Shown here in pieces: positions 10,601 through 17,930 of a stretch of DNA of 64,000 nucleotides. The stretch spans positions 121,193 through 185,192 of the forward strand of contig CBDFFR010000001.1 in NCBI GenBank assembly GCA_965246845.1. The letters run 5' to 3'. The DNA is from JBBRMW01 sp965246845. Its GTDB lineage: Bacteria; Chloroflexota; Anaerolineae; Aggregatilineales; UBA2796. The stretch's first letter is position 1, and each line of letters begins with the position of its first letter. The translations under genes and the position numbers were made by a program. The notes below the pieces were generated by a model that did no database searches, was not told where the DNA came from, and saw only the letters and a program-made list of their open reading frames with translations.

Positions 10601-13600
10601 GAAGTCGGTATCGACAACGTGAATGTCCTGCTCTATCTGAACAATGCGCAGAACCAGCCGACCACGCTCATCCAGAGCCAGGCCACGCGCAACGGCGGCT
10701 ACTATCGCTTCGATGCGGTCGCGCCCGGCTCCTATACGGTCATTGTGGATGTGGCGAATTCGCCTGCACTCAACAACCTGATCGCGAGCAACTTCACCTT
10801 CGTTGATTACACCGCAGTGGGCGACAAGCAGCATAAGGGATCGCAGACGCCGCTCCCGCCGAACAGCCCAATCGTCCCGAACGGCATCCCGAGCGGTGTC
10901 ATCGTCATCGCGCCGAACAGCAGCCAGACCCTCAACGAGCTGGATGTGAACGGTGCGATCCCGGCGGCCTCACACGGTCCGAATGGCGACGTTAGCGACG
11001 TCCTGACGGTCGATTTCGGGTTTTATCAGCCGGCGTCGACGCTCTATAGCGTCGGCAACCGTGTCTTCCTCGATAACGGCGTGGGCGGCACGCTGGTCTC
11101 AGCCAACAACGGTATTCAGGACGGCAATGAGCCGGGTATCGGGGGCGTGAAGGTCAACCTCTACGCAGCGGATGGCAACGGCAACCCGACGGGTGGCATC
11201 CTCAACACCGCAACCACCGATGCGAATGGCTACTACCGCTTCGATGGCATCCCGCCGGGCAACTATGTCGTCGTCGTCGATGTGACGGGTTCGCCCGCGC
11301 TGAACGGTTACGCAGTGAGCGCCGTCACCTCGACCGACATCACGACCCCCGGCGATAAGGCCAATAAGGGTCAGCAAACCGCGCTGCCGGGCGGTTCTGT
11401 TCTCCCCGGCGGTATCCGCAGCGGCAGCTTCACGATCCCGTCTGCCAGCCCGATTATCAACGAACCGGATGTGACCGCGACCGGACCCGGCGCGCACGGT
11501 CCGACGACCGATGCGAACGACGTCCTCACGTTCGACTTCGGCTTCTATATCAATCCGGCGAATGCGTACAGCATTGGCAACCGCGTCTTCCTCGATGAAG
11601 GCGGCGCGGGCGCACGCGACGGTATCCAGAACAACGCGGAAACCGGGTTGAGTGCGGTCCCCGTCAAGCTGTTCGCGGCGGATAGTGGTGGCAACCCGAC
11701 AGGCACGGCACTGCAATCCGCGATCACCGACGCGAGTGGCTACTATCGCTTTGATGGTGTGACGGCGGGGCGCTACGTGGTCGTCGTGGACCTGCCGTCA
11801 CTCAATAGCGGCGCGACGAAGTATCAGGTCACGCCCGTCACCTTCACGAGCATCAGCCTCGCGACCGATGACAAGCAGAACAAGGGCGCGCAAACCCTGC
11901 TCGGACCCGGTTCGCCGCTCCCCGGCGGGATCGTCGGTCCGGCCATCACGATCTCGGCTGCGGGCAACCTGCTCACCGGCGAAGGCGATGTTTCGACGGG
12001 ACAGGGCGCGAACGGTCCCGGTGGCGACACGAAAGACAACCTGACGCTCGACTTCGGCGTGGTCACAATCCCCTCCGGGACCTACAGCATCGGCAACCGC
12101 GTGTTCCTCGATAACGGCAACGGCGGCGCGCCCAACGATGGTACGCAGCAATTGGGCGAGCCGGGTATTCCGGGCGTCGTCGTCAAGCTGTATGCGGAGA
12201 GTGGCGGCATTCCGACAGGCGCTGCACTCCAGACCACAACCACCGATAGCGGCGGTTACTATCGCTTCGATGGCGTCACGCCGGGCAGCAACTATATCGT
12301 GGTGGTCGATCAGCCGGGGTCGGCTCCGCTCACCGGGTTGACGGTCAGCGGCACGACAACGACCACCTTCACAACCACCGACGACCAGAAGAACAAGGGT
12401 CAGCAGGCGGCACTCCCCGGCGGCTCCGTGCTGCCCGGTGGCATACGCAGCGGCGTGATTACCGTCCCGCCAGCACCCGCCAACGAGCCGGATGTGACAG
12501 GCGCAGGGGCGGGCGCGCATGGTCCGACCGGAGACGGCAACGATCTCCTGACGGCGGACTTCGGCTTCTACCAGAACCCGGCGACGGGCTACAGCATCGG
12601 CAACCGTGTGTTCCTCGATAACGGTATCAGCACCATCGCACAACCCGGCGGTGTTACGGGCGACGGCAAGCAGAACGGCGCGGAGCCGGGTATCCCGAAC
12701 GTCGTGGTCAAGCTGTTCTATGCAGATGCGGCGGGCAACCCGGTCGGCGCATCGCCCATCGGCACCCAGACCACTGACGGCAGCGGCTACTACCGCTTCG
12801 ATGGTCTCAACCCCAGCAACTACGTGGTCGTGATCGACAAGGCCGCTTCTTCGACACTGAACGGCTACACGCCGACCTCGGCGACCTTCCCGACCTCGGC
12901 GACCGACAAGCAGAACAACGGCAAGACGCCGCTCCCGCAGGGTTCCCCCGTACCGGGCGGCATCCCCAGCAGCCTCGTCACGATCAGCGCGGGCGGCCAG
13001 CCTACGGGCGAACCGGACACGACTGGAACCGGCGCGAGCGCGCACGGTCCCGGAACCGACCCGAACGACATCCTGACGGTGGACTTCGGCTTCGTCGCCT
13101 CGACCGGGACGTACAGCATCGGCAACCGCGTCTGGAACGATCAGTATAAGAATGGCGTCGAGCAGGTTAATGACGAGAAGGGGATCAGCGATGTCGCGCT
13201 CCAGCTCTGGAGAGCGGATGCGAATGGCAACCCGACTACGCAGGTTGGCAAGACGCTATCTGACCAGGATGGTTACTATCGCTTCGATGGACTGACTGCA
13301 GGCGACTACGTGGTGATCGTCGATGTGAACGCTTCGCCTAACCTGAAGGGGCTGTATTCGACCGACCCGATGGTGGACGCGCAAACGAACACCGCCGACC
13401 ACCTGCACAACGGAATGCCGAAGCAAATGCAGGATGGCTCTGCTGTTCCAGGCGGCATCTCCAGCGGCAAAATCTCGCTTGGCGCGCGGCCTCTGGAGCC
13501 GCTCGGTGAAACGGTCCCCGGCAGCTATGGCTCGCGCAGCGTCTTCACCGTCGGCGGCGCGCCCGAAGCCAGCGATGATCGCGGCAATCTGACGATTGAC

Positions 13601-14128
13601 TTCGGCTTCTACCTGCCTGCGGGTGGTGTTGGCGTCGCGGACCCGGCCCTTGTCAAACTGGTGGACCCGGCGCTCGCGCAGCCCGGCGAAACGGTCAATT
13701 ACACGCTCACGGTCACGAACAACAGCGGCGTCGCGGCGCTCGGTGTGATCGTCAGCGACCCGGTTCCGAACATCCTGCAAATCGTCTCCGCAACCACGCC
13801 GCAAGGGACGTCCACCATCAATGGGCAAACCGTGACGTTCAACGTCGGCACGGTCAACCCCGGACAGGTGATCGTGCTGCGCATCACGGCGCGCGTCCGC
13901 CCGGATGTCATCCCGCCCGTCATCGTGACGAACGAGGCGACCCTTACCGGCACGAACCTCCTGCGCAAGGTAGTGTCCTCGGCAACGCTGCGCATCACGC
14001 GCGGCGGGCTGCCCGCGACGGGTGAACACCCGGAAGAGCCGCCCGTCTCTGGCGTGCCGCTCGTGCTGGCCGGGGTGGTCGTCCTTGCAGCGGGGGCGCT
14101 CGTCATCCGGCGGCGTACCACGCGGTAA
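4643..14128 (+). CDS. giant secreted DUF11/SdrD-repeat surface protein with LPATGE tail
   Basis: This 3161-residue protein starts with a basic N-terminus and a hydrophobic signal segment (about residues 18-46). Nine DUF11-like beta modules of about 135 residues follow (about 50-1280), most with a pair of Cys residues and recurring NPs, FTDxLPxG and TCxITV motifs. Ten SdrD/Cna-B-like modules follow (about 1282-2995), opening SIGNRVFxDNG or VGDTVWND. Eight contain YYRFD and two contain YLFNQ. Their xDxNxxG-like loops suggest calcium binding. One more DUF11 module (about 2996-3115) leads to LPATGE (about 3121), a hydrophobic helix and RRRTTR, the layout of a sortase signal. It probably forms a long stalk or adhesin. 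No sortase gene is in the window. Confidence 0.85.
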   Translation: MRKRISLSRHQSPQFSGGRIRLALLLLLALILVIGQGLAAQGALAQGATQPFKPTIDKYFDGHTGVSGDDDYIHVGQVAELKFILRNPAGNNADLTRANFDDLLPTGVYFLPVGAPVATSNTCGGTISITNGTLLGFDFGTIPLTPGFCTITFNVTANSPSTFTNTTGPINAENAFPTDNKGSAVLTVLSALVGPQINKSFAPQATAPGGPSTITIDVVNPNPVPPFPQPSTVNDLINVNFTDNLPVGMTIRTVGTTNANCLGGTGTLTAPVNGTAITLTNGRIPAAATCRITVGINAPTTLKKHTNTIPANSVTFNGGTNPNKGEADLFVANPPTVSKAFGGSSFIAGQSTTLTLTITNPSTNPGNLTNITLNDNLPGSLVIDNPNGLSFSPTPNCLNVSAVPGGGSIAVTGGTLTPGESCAITVNVTDPIAETLTNTTGPVSGLSSGVTLTGGTASDDITVSGSVLPPALTKTFGTPSIKRGDKSLVTITITNNNPSTSFRGLRFTDTLATAGNGDLIVTNPSGATNTCGGTLNAAAYSKVIILSGVTLAANSSCQIQFSVTGVVAGAYQNSVTATTSNTGNSNTPIANLTVQNTGPGTGTDLLTMNKAFAPATLSGPGTSVITFTLGNINTFAQFGVSFSDTLPAGVTVTNNTTYPTAPAPQVTSTCGGTLTAVPYSNAISLSNGTVPANGTCVITVRVTANSSGTFDNQVTNLKSTNVTGPDISSNLATLTVDPSTTFNPPTVSKAFDPAKPLIAIGQTTTLTFTFINPNAATALTNANFTDNFPPEIEGVIGSGGGTCVTGQGGTLTVAGDKRSLIASIPSFAANTTCTFTVTVTGRQQGTASNITGNANANNAGPGTKSNTATVQVEAPPTISKQFGSGSITAGGTTSLTLRIGNPSGNPQPLTGVSLIDDLPISNASDPLTQMIAVSVDPVDTATCGVGATFTITNGGAQLTFTGGTIPLNTTCVLTATVKAPAIGSYANTTQPPTSSNGGTAAGGGSATLTTTSITQNLRVNKQFNPITQPVDTNSRMTITITNPVNQQQTGVQFTDTFPTGLDFAVLSGTEPNLTSDCGALPTYQYANGGTPASITLAGGVLAPNGSCTIAIDVTSSLPNENYTNVVSVISLQVSTPTTASAGLTFIGPPDPLKTITPALINAGDTAALRITLDNPNVRTAINNVKVIDTFPLGLTVNTPLPALPATCGNGATLTKTINGSGQTVLTLNNGTINAGSGTTCVITATITGNPGIYTNTINAGDITTSNGGPNRTPTSADLEIRGFSVGNRLWFDTNNNGLLDTAEIPAANFPPVSVSIFASDTNGNPIGAAHATVNTDTNGYYRFDGVPNGTYVISVDKSNWTGAGKLVGYASSTGNLTQTATAPDSNDNGKDPATYTTAGVLSSPFTLAVGSVPTGEDQTAPAVGSRASYDNNGASIDPGDAFNNLTLDFGFYRLTVGDTVWNDNGGGTPTNFDNGKLDAGEVGIPGVTLQLLKGGTFVAQTTTDSSGKYLFNQQTTAAGVGTGEPLLPGSDYTIVIPSSQTSLNNLISSTDITTSPNPTNTGNGVNSDDNGLGAAGANITSVTSSAFTLNVTTATNTAGAAANNLTATTDNPTLDFGFHVGFSVGNRLWYDNNNNGKLDAGENGIGGVSVTIFPADPTTGLPNGPAGATVTTDASGYYRFDGIPLGTYVVRVNNTNWTGANPLVGYASSTSYITQNGASTPDSFDNGVDPASYVTSGVTSTKFTVGLTTLPLGEDATNPTGSSHAGYGTSGATDDAGDAFNNLTVDFGFYRLSVGDTVWNDTGAGAAFNNGRIDAGEPGIPGVTVQLFKGGVLVAQTTTNGTGNYLFNQQTTAAGVPTGEPLLPGTDYSITIPKGQVALNNFLSSTDLSSTTNPTVTGNGVNSDDNGTGTSSANTTDTITNTFSLNVAGTLNTAGGVLLTNARTDNPTLDFGFHLTQAGTYSIGNRVFFDNGNGGGNQNNGKQEVNEVGIDNVNVLLYLNNAQNQPTTLIQSQATRNGGYYRFDAVAPGSYTVIVDVANSPALNNLIASNFTFVDYTAVGDKQHKGSQTPLPPNSPIVPNGIPSGVIVIAPNSSQTLNELDVNGAIPAASHGPNGDVSDVLTVDFGFYQPASTLYSVGNRVFLDNGVGGTLVSANNGIQDGNEPGIGGVKVNLYAADGNGNPTGGILNTATTDANGYYRFDGIPPGNYVVVVDVTGSPALNGYAVSAVTSTDITTPGDKANKGQQTALPGGSVLPGGIRSGSFTIPSASPIINEPDVTATGPGAHGPTTDANDVLTFDFGFYINPANAYSIGNRVFLDEGGAGARDGIQNNAETGLSAVPVKLFAADSGGNPTGTALQSAITDASGYYRFDGVTAGRYVVVVDLPSLNSGATKYQVTPVTFTSISLATDDKQNKGAQTLLGPGSPLPGGIVGPAITISAAGNLLTGEGDVSTGQGANGPGGDTKDNLTLDFGVVTIPSGTYSIGNRVFLDNGNGGAPNDGTQQLGEPGIPGVVVKLYAESGGIPTGAALQTTTTDSGGYYRFDGVTPGSNYIVVVDQPGSAPLTGLTVSGTTTTTFTTTDDQKNKGQQAALPGGSVLPGGIRSGVITVPPAPANEPDVTGAGAGAHGPTGDGNDLLTADFGFYQNPATGYSIGNRVFLDNGISTIAQPGGVTGDGKQNGAEPGIPNVVVKLFYADAAGNPVGASPIGTQTTDGSGYYRFDGLNPSNYVVVIDKAASSTLNGYTPTSATFPTSATDKQNNGKTPLPQGSPVPGGIPSSLVTISAGGQPTGEPDTTGTGASAHGPGTDPNDILTVDFGFVASTGTYSIGNRVWNDQYKNGVEQVNDEKGISDVALQLWRADANGNPTTQVGKTLSDQDGYYRFDGLTAGDYVVIVDVNASPNLKGLYSTDPMVDAQTNTADHLHNGMPKQMQDGSAVPGGISSGKISLGARPLEPLGETVPGSYGSRSVFTVGGAPEASDDRGNLTIDFGFYLPAGGVGVADPALVKLVDPALAQPGETVNYTLTVTNNSGVAALGVIVSDPVPNILQIVSATTPQGTSTINGQTVTFNVGTVNPGQVIVLRITARVRPDVIPPVIVTNEATLTGTNLLRKVVSSATLRITRGGLPATGEHPEEPPVSGVPLVLAGVVVLAAGALVIRRRTTR

Positions 14129-14151
14129 CGCTCTACTTCGCGCAATGAAGA

Positions 14152-14184
14152 GCGGCCAGTACCTCCCGGTACTGGCCGCTTTTT
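14152..14184 (+). terminator. Rho-independent terminator after the surface protein
   Basis: A 12-bp perfect stem GCGGCCAGTACC/GGTACTGGCCGC with a 4-base loop is followed by five T. It lies 23 bases after the stop codon. The rest of the gap to 14315 holds nothing recognisable. Confidence 0.92.
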
Positions 14185-14314
14185 CTTAGAGCATCTCTCC
14201 AGCCGCCCGGCCATAAATGGACCGGGCTACTACGGTTGGCACGCCTTAATCAAGCGGACACCAGACCGTAATTGCACGGTGGATTTATCCCCGCGCGACG
14301 GTTACAGGTATCTG

Positions 14315-16042
14315 CTAGCGCGGTTGCAACACCGCCGACCGCTCTTCGAGGAATTGCTGATAATCCCCATCGAAGACCTGCAGGTGTCCGTCTTCGAGGT
14401 TCCAAATCTGCGTCGCCAGCCGATCCACAAGATAGCGATCATGCGAGACGAGCAGAATCGTCCCCTCGAAGTGTTCGAGGACTTCCTGCAGGACTTCCTG
14501 CGCGGGAATATCGAGGTGGTTGGTCGGTTCGTCGAGCAGCAGGAAGTTCGCGCCTTCGAGCGCCAGCATCGCCAGCGCGAGCCGCCCGCGCTCACCACCA
14601 CTCAGGACGCTGATCTGCTTGAACACGGTTTCCTTCCGAAACAGGAATTGCGCGAGATGCTTGCGCGCTTCCGTCATCGGCAGTTCCTTGTGCCGCATCA
14701 GTTCTTCGAGGACTGTGCCTTCCGGATTGAGTGACTCGTGCGCCTGCGCGAAGTAGCCGATTTTGACCTTCTCACCGGAAGCGAGTGTGCCGTTCAGGGG
14801 CGCGACTTGCCCCATGATCGTTTTGAGGAACGTCGTCTTGCCGACGCCGTTGGAGCCAATCAGTGCGGCTACTTCCAGACGGTGCAGTTCGATTTCATCC
14901 GTCGTGAACAACGGCTTGCCGGGGTAGCCGATTTGCAAACTGCTGGTCCGCAGCACGATGCTTTCGCTTTTGTGGCCGGATTTCAGGCTCAGGTTCAGTT
15001 TCGGCAAGTCCTCATCCGGTCCCTTGAGCGCACGCAACGCGCGTCCCGCCTCTTCGATGCTCATGGGACGCTGCCGTCCCAGCCCCATCTCCGACCAGCT
15101 TTTATCGCGGAAGCGCATCAGGCCAAACTCCTCGATTGCCACGAGGTCGCGCGTCAGGCGCTTGAGCTTACCCTGCGCAAGCTCCGGGTTGCGGTTGGAA
15201 ATATTGGTGCGGATGTACTCCATTTCCCCTTCCATCCGCTCCTTTTCTTCTTCATAGACTTTCTGCTGACGATCCCAGCGTTCCTGACGTTGCTTCAAGT
15301 AGGCGGTATAGTTCCCACGGAAGGTCACAATCCCGATCTTGCTCATTTCCCAGACGGTATTCACAACCTTATCCAGAAAATAGCGGTCGTGGCTGACAAT
15401 CAGGACCGCGCCGTCACGGTTACGCAGGATTTGCTCCAGCCATGCCAGCGCCTCGACGTCAAGGTGGTTGGTCGGTTCGTCCAGAATCAGCAGGTCGGGG
15501 TTTTCCAGCAGCAGACGCGCCAGTAGCGCGCGGGTTTGCTGCCCGCCGCTCAGGTGACGCAGAGGGGTATTGCGCTGTGTCTCATCGAAGCCCAGCCCTT
15601 GCAGGACCTGCTTGATGCGGAATTCGTAGTCGTAACCGCCCGCCGCCTCGAACTGCTCCTGAATGGTGCTGTACTCATCCATCAGGACGTCGCCCATCTC
15701 GCCCTGCGCCATCAGGTCTTCGATCTCGTGCAAGCGCGCTTCCTGCTGGTGCAGCCCGCCGAACGCCGTCATCATTTCTTCGTAGACGGTGTTATCGCCT
15801 TCCGTGAAGGCCGCGATTGCTTCCTGCCGCAAGTAGCCGATGCGCGTTTTTTGCCCGATTTGTACCGTGCCGGAAGTCGGCTTTTGCAGTCCCGCCAGTA
15901 TCATCAGCAGGGTCGTTTTCCCAATCCCGTTGGGTCCGACCAGCGCGATTTTGCTCTCCGGCTGGATAGCGACCGAAATATTGCGGAAAATATCGACATC
16001 CCCGAAGGACTGCCCTGCATCCGATGTCGTAATCATTGCCAT
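14315..16042 (-). CDS. ABC-F family ATPase
   Basis: This soluble protein has two ABC ATPase domains and no membrane segments, as in ABC-F translation factors. Domain 1 has Walker A GPNGIGKTT, signature LSGGQQTRAL and LLILDEPTNHLD. Domain 2 has GSNGVGKTT, LSGGERGRL and LLLDEPTNHLD. A long charged linker with the coil RQQKVYEEEKERMEGE separates them, corresponding to the P-site tRNA-interaction motif. The family acts on the ribosome; some members protect against antibiotics, but no specific role can be assigned here. The frame is open to 16138, but that extension begins inside a GGGCGGAC palindrome. ATG 16042 has GGGAG 10 bases upstream and gives 575 residues. Confidence 0.88.
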   Translation of the reverse strand: MAMITTSDAGQSFGDVDIFRNISVAIQPESKIALVGPNGIGKTTLLMILAGLQKPTSGTVQIGQKTRIGYLRQEAIAAFTEGDNTVYEEMMTAFGGLHQQEARLHEIEDLMAQGEMGDVLMDEYSTIQEQFEAAGGYDYEFRIKQVLQGLGFDETQRNTPLRHLSGGQQTRALLARLLLENPDLLILDEPTNHLDVEALAWLEQILRNRDGAVLIVSHDRYFLDKVVNTVWEMSKIGIVTFRGNYTAYLKQRQERWDRQQKVYEEEKERMEGEMEYIRTNISNRNPELAQGKLKRLTRDLVAIEEFGLMRFRDKSWSEMGLGRQRPMSIEEAGRALRALKGPDEDLPKLNLSLKSGHKSESIVLRTSSLQIGYPGKPLFTTDEIELHRLEVAALIGSNGVGKTTFLKTIMGQVAPLNGTLASGEKVKIGYFAQAHESLNPEGTVLEELMRHKELPMTEARKHLAQFLFRKETVFKQISVLSGGERGRLALAMLALEGANFLLLDEPTNHLDIPAQEVLQEVLEHFEGTILLVSHDRYLVDRLATQIWNLEDGHLQVFDGDYQQFLEERSAVLQPR

Positions 16043-16128
16043 TCTATCTGAACTCCCTCGATCCCTGTCTATGTTCGTATCATACCAGCTTTGCCGACTG
16101 TGTTTTGTTAAGACGCGCTGATACTCAC

Positions 16129-16195
16129 GGGCGGACACATCGGTCCGCCCCTACGCAAACCGTGCCGTTGGAGGGGCGGACCTGCGTGTCCGCCC
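16129..16195. repeat. REP-like palindromes (two type 1 units)
   Basis: 16129-16154 is a reversed type 1 unit ending CCCCTAC. 16170-16195 is a forward type 1 unit. They lie in the gap between the ABC-F gene and the transporter operon, facing each other. Confidence 0.75.
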
Positions 16196-16227
16196 TCGCG
16201 TTTTGCACACGTCTTCGTAAGAAGATG

Positions 16228-16256
16228 TTGCAATCCGCGCTCTGTTGCTGTATGGT
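16228..16256 (+). promoter_or_regulatory. candidate promoter of the leader ORF/transporter operon
   Basis: TTGCAA (16228-16233), a 17-base spacer and TATGGT (16251-16256) lie 25 bases ahead of the leader ORF start. Transcription from here would cover the leader peptide and terminator before the binding-protein gene. Confidence 0.45.
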
Positions 16257-16280
16257 TGTATCCATCCGCAAGGAGTGAGT

Positions 16281-16358
16281 ATGAACCCGCTGTCGCGTTC
16301 GATGTGTTGTGCATGTTGTCTTTGTAGCGTGCTACAGAGTCCGGCGACGCATTGCTGA
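16281..16358 (+). CDS. Cys-rich leader peptide (candidate attenuator)
   Basis: This is a 25-codon ORF with a near-ideal AAGGAG five bases before its ATG. The peptide begins MNPLSRSM and continues CCACCLC; Cys is at positions 9, 10, 12, 13, 15 and 25, six of 25 codons. The Cys cluster is encoded at 16305-16325. A small hairpin (TGTAG/CTACA, 16323-16336) follows at once, then an intrinsic terminator 34 bases after the stop codon, and then the transporter operon. This is the arrangement of transcription-attenuation leader peptides that sense one aminoacyl-tRNA. Cys-rich leaders of this kind are known ahead of sulfur-metabolism genes in Actinobacteria. The role here is inferred from layout. The ORF itself is read directly. 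Confidence 0.65.
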   Translation: MNPLSRSMCCACCLCSVLQSPATHC

Positions 16359-16391
16359 CGCATTATCTCACTGCTCAGTTGGATGCAAAAG

Positions 16392-16418
16392 CCCCGGCCT
16401 CTGTTGCCGGGGTTTTTT
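16392..16418 (+). terminator. intrinsic terminator between leader ORF and transporter operon
   Basis: Stem CCCCGGC/GCCGGGG with a 7-base loop is followed by six T. It lies ahead of the binding-protein gene, not after a gene, so it should act as an attenuator. CCGGC at 16341-16345, inside the leader ORF beyond the Cys codons, is complementary to GCCGG in the right arm. It could form a competing, weak anti-terminator. Confidence 0.8.
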
Positions 16419-16519
16419 GTTGCCTGCGCCACGAAAGCAAGCGAGGATTAACTAATGGAAATACCCTGTTGCCGCGTAATGCCGTCTTTCGCAAACCGTA
16501 AAAATAAGGAACCGAACCG

Positions 16520-17734
16520 ATGAACAGCAAACTTTCCACCAAAATCATCACGCTCGTCGCGCTCGTCGCGACCGTCCTCTTCGCCTTCGGGGGAGCCGCG
16601 CGCTCTTCCGCGCAGACCGCTGCACCCACCGCACAGCCGACCAGCGCCGCGACCAAAGCCGCCGCACCGACTGGGGAACCGATCCTGATCGGCGTGAGCG
16701 GACCGATCACCGGACCAAACGCGCAGTACGGCGCACAGTGGAAGAAGGGCTTCGACCTCGCACTTGAGGATGTCAACGGTGCGGGTGGCATCGGTGGGCG
16801 TCCGCTCGCTTATGACTTTCAGGATTCGCAAAGCAAGCCGGAGCAATCCGTGATCGTCGCGCAAAAGTTCGTTTCCGACCCGCGTGTGGTGATTGAACTC
16901 GGCGATTTCAGCAGCACCGCGTCGATGGCCGCATCCCCGATTTACCAGCGCGGCGGCTTGGTGCAGTTCGGCTTCACCAACAGCCACCCGGATTTCACCA
17001 AAGCGGGCGGCGATTACACCTGGAGTACCTCCGTCACGCAGGCGCAAGCCTCGCCGCTGCTCGCCGACTTTGCAATCAAGACGCTCGGTTTCAAGCGACT
17101 GGCCGTCTTCCAGATTACGAACGACTGGGGTAAATCGACGCTGGATTTGTTCGCGCTGCGCGTCAAGGAACTCGGCGCGGAGATCGTCGCGACCCAAGCC
17201 TATCTGCCCGATGAGAAGAATTTCCGCTCTGCACTCACGACCGTCAAGGGCGCGAACCCGGATGCGATTATCCTTGTCTCCTATCAGGCCGATGGCGCAC
17301 TCATCGCGCAGCAGGTCCGCGAAGCCGGGCTGAATACGCCGCTCGTCGGCAGCGCGTCCCTGCAATCGCCGGATTTCACCAAACTGGGCGGCAAGGCTGT
17401 CGAAGGCACGTTCATCCTCGGTGAATTCCTGACGACCGACCCGCGCCCCGAAGTGCAGACGTTCGTCGCCAAGTTCAAGGCCAAGTACAACGAAGAGCCG
17501 GACCTCTTCGCCTCGCTCGCCTATGATGCGATCATCCTTGTTGGTGAAGCGATCAAGATCGGCGGACCGACCCGCGAAGGCATTCACAGCGCGTTCCCGA
17601 AGCTGAAAGACGTGCCGAGTGTCGTCTATGGTAAGGTCACGTTCGATGTGACGACGCGCCGCGCGCTTGACCCCAAGTATGAAAACCTGATCGTCAAGGA
17701 CGGCCAGTTCGTCTTCTGGGACGGGAAGAAGTAG
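16520..17734 (+). CDS. branched-chain-amino-acid-type ABC transporter substrate-binding protein
   Basis: This is a 404-residue periplasmic-binding protein of the LivJ/LivK (Peripla_BP_6) class. It has a signal peptide to about residue 31 (hydrophobic ITLVALVATVLFAF, cleavage after a SAQ-type site), then a T/A/P-rich linker. The binding domain opens ILIGVSGPITGP and contains GIGGRPL and QKFVSDPRV motifs typical of the family. AAGGA lies 8 bases before the ATG. The class binds hydrophobic amino acids, amides, short-chain acids or aromatic compounds, so leucine should not be assumed. The upstream Cys-codon leader and downstream methyltransferase make a sulfur or methylated compound worth considering. 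It is the first structural gene of a five-gene operon. Confidence 0.9.
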   Translation: MNSKLSTKIITLVALVATVLFAFGGAARSSAQTAAPTAQPTSAATKAAAPTGEPILIGVSGPITGPNAQYGAQWKKGFDLALEDVNGAGGIGGRPLAYDFQDSQSKPEQSVIVAQKFVSDPRVVIELGDFSSTASMAASPIYQRGGLVQFGFTNSHPDFTKAGGDYTWSTSVTQAQASPLLADFAIKTLGFKRLAVFQITNDWGKSTLDLFALRVKELGAEIVATQAYLPDEKNFRSALTTVKGANPDAIILVSYQADGALIAQQVREAGLNTPLVGSASLQSPDFTKLGGKAVEGTFILGEFLTTDPRPEVQTFVAKFKAKYNEEPDLFASLAYDAIILVGEAIKIGGPTREGIHSAFPKLKDVPSVVYGKVTFDVTTRRALDPKYENLIVKDGQFVFWDGKK

Positions 17735-17744
17735 GTCTGTAAGC

Positions 17745-17895
17745 GGGTCAGATTCATCTGACCCCTACGATATAGACAGTGCGTTCTGTAGGGGCGGACC
17801 TATGTGTCCGCCCGATCTGACGAAGACGGGTCGCACAAGCCGCGATCCTACACCGGACGGCGCATTTCCGTAGGGGCGGACCGATGTGTCCGCCC
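17745..17895. repeat. REP-like palindrome cluster (four units) inside the transporter operon
   Basis: There are four units in alternating types. 17745-17768 is a type 2 variant, GGGTCAGATT/ATCTGACCC, ending CCTAC. 17788-17813 is type 1, 17828-17852 is a type 2 variant, and 17870-17895 is type 1. The linker CTACACCGGA...GCGCATT...GTAGGGG joins the last two. The cluster sits between the binding-protein and methyltransferase genes of one operon, so it would be transcribed and form hairpins. Confidence 0.8.
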
Positions 17896-17930
17896 ACCCC
17901 TCTCGTAACGTGTTTTCAGGAGAAACATTC

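Noticed and set aside
16259..16420. T-box riboswitch ahead of the transporter operon
   Set aside because: No T-box core or specifier loop was found. The short ORF with clustered Cys codons and adjacent terminator fits peptide attenuation better.
16448..17587. 379-codon frame antisense to the substrate-binding protein gene
   Set aside because: The plus strand encodes a clear binding protein; the antisense frame shows no motif.
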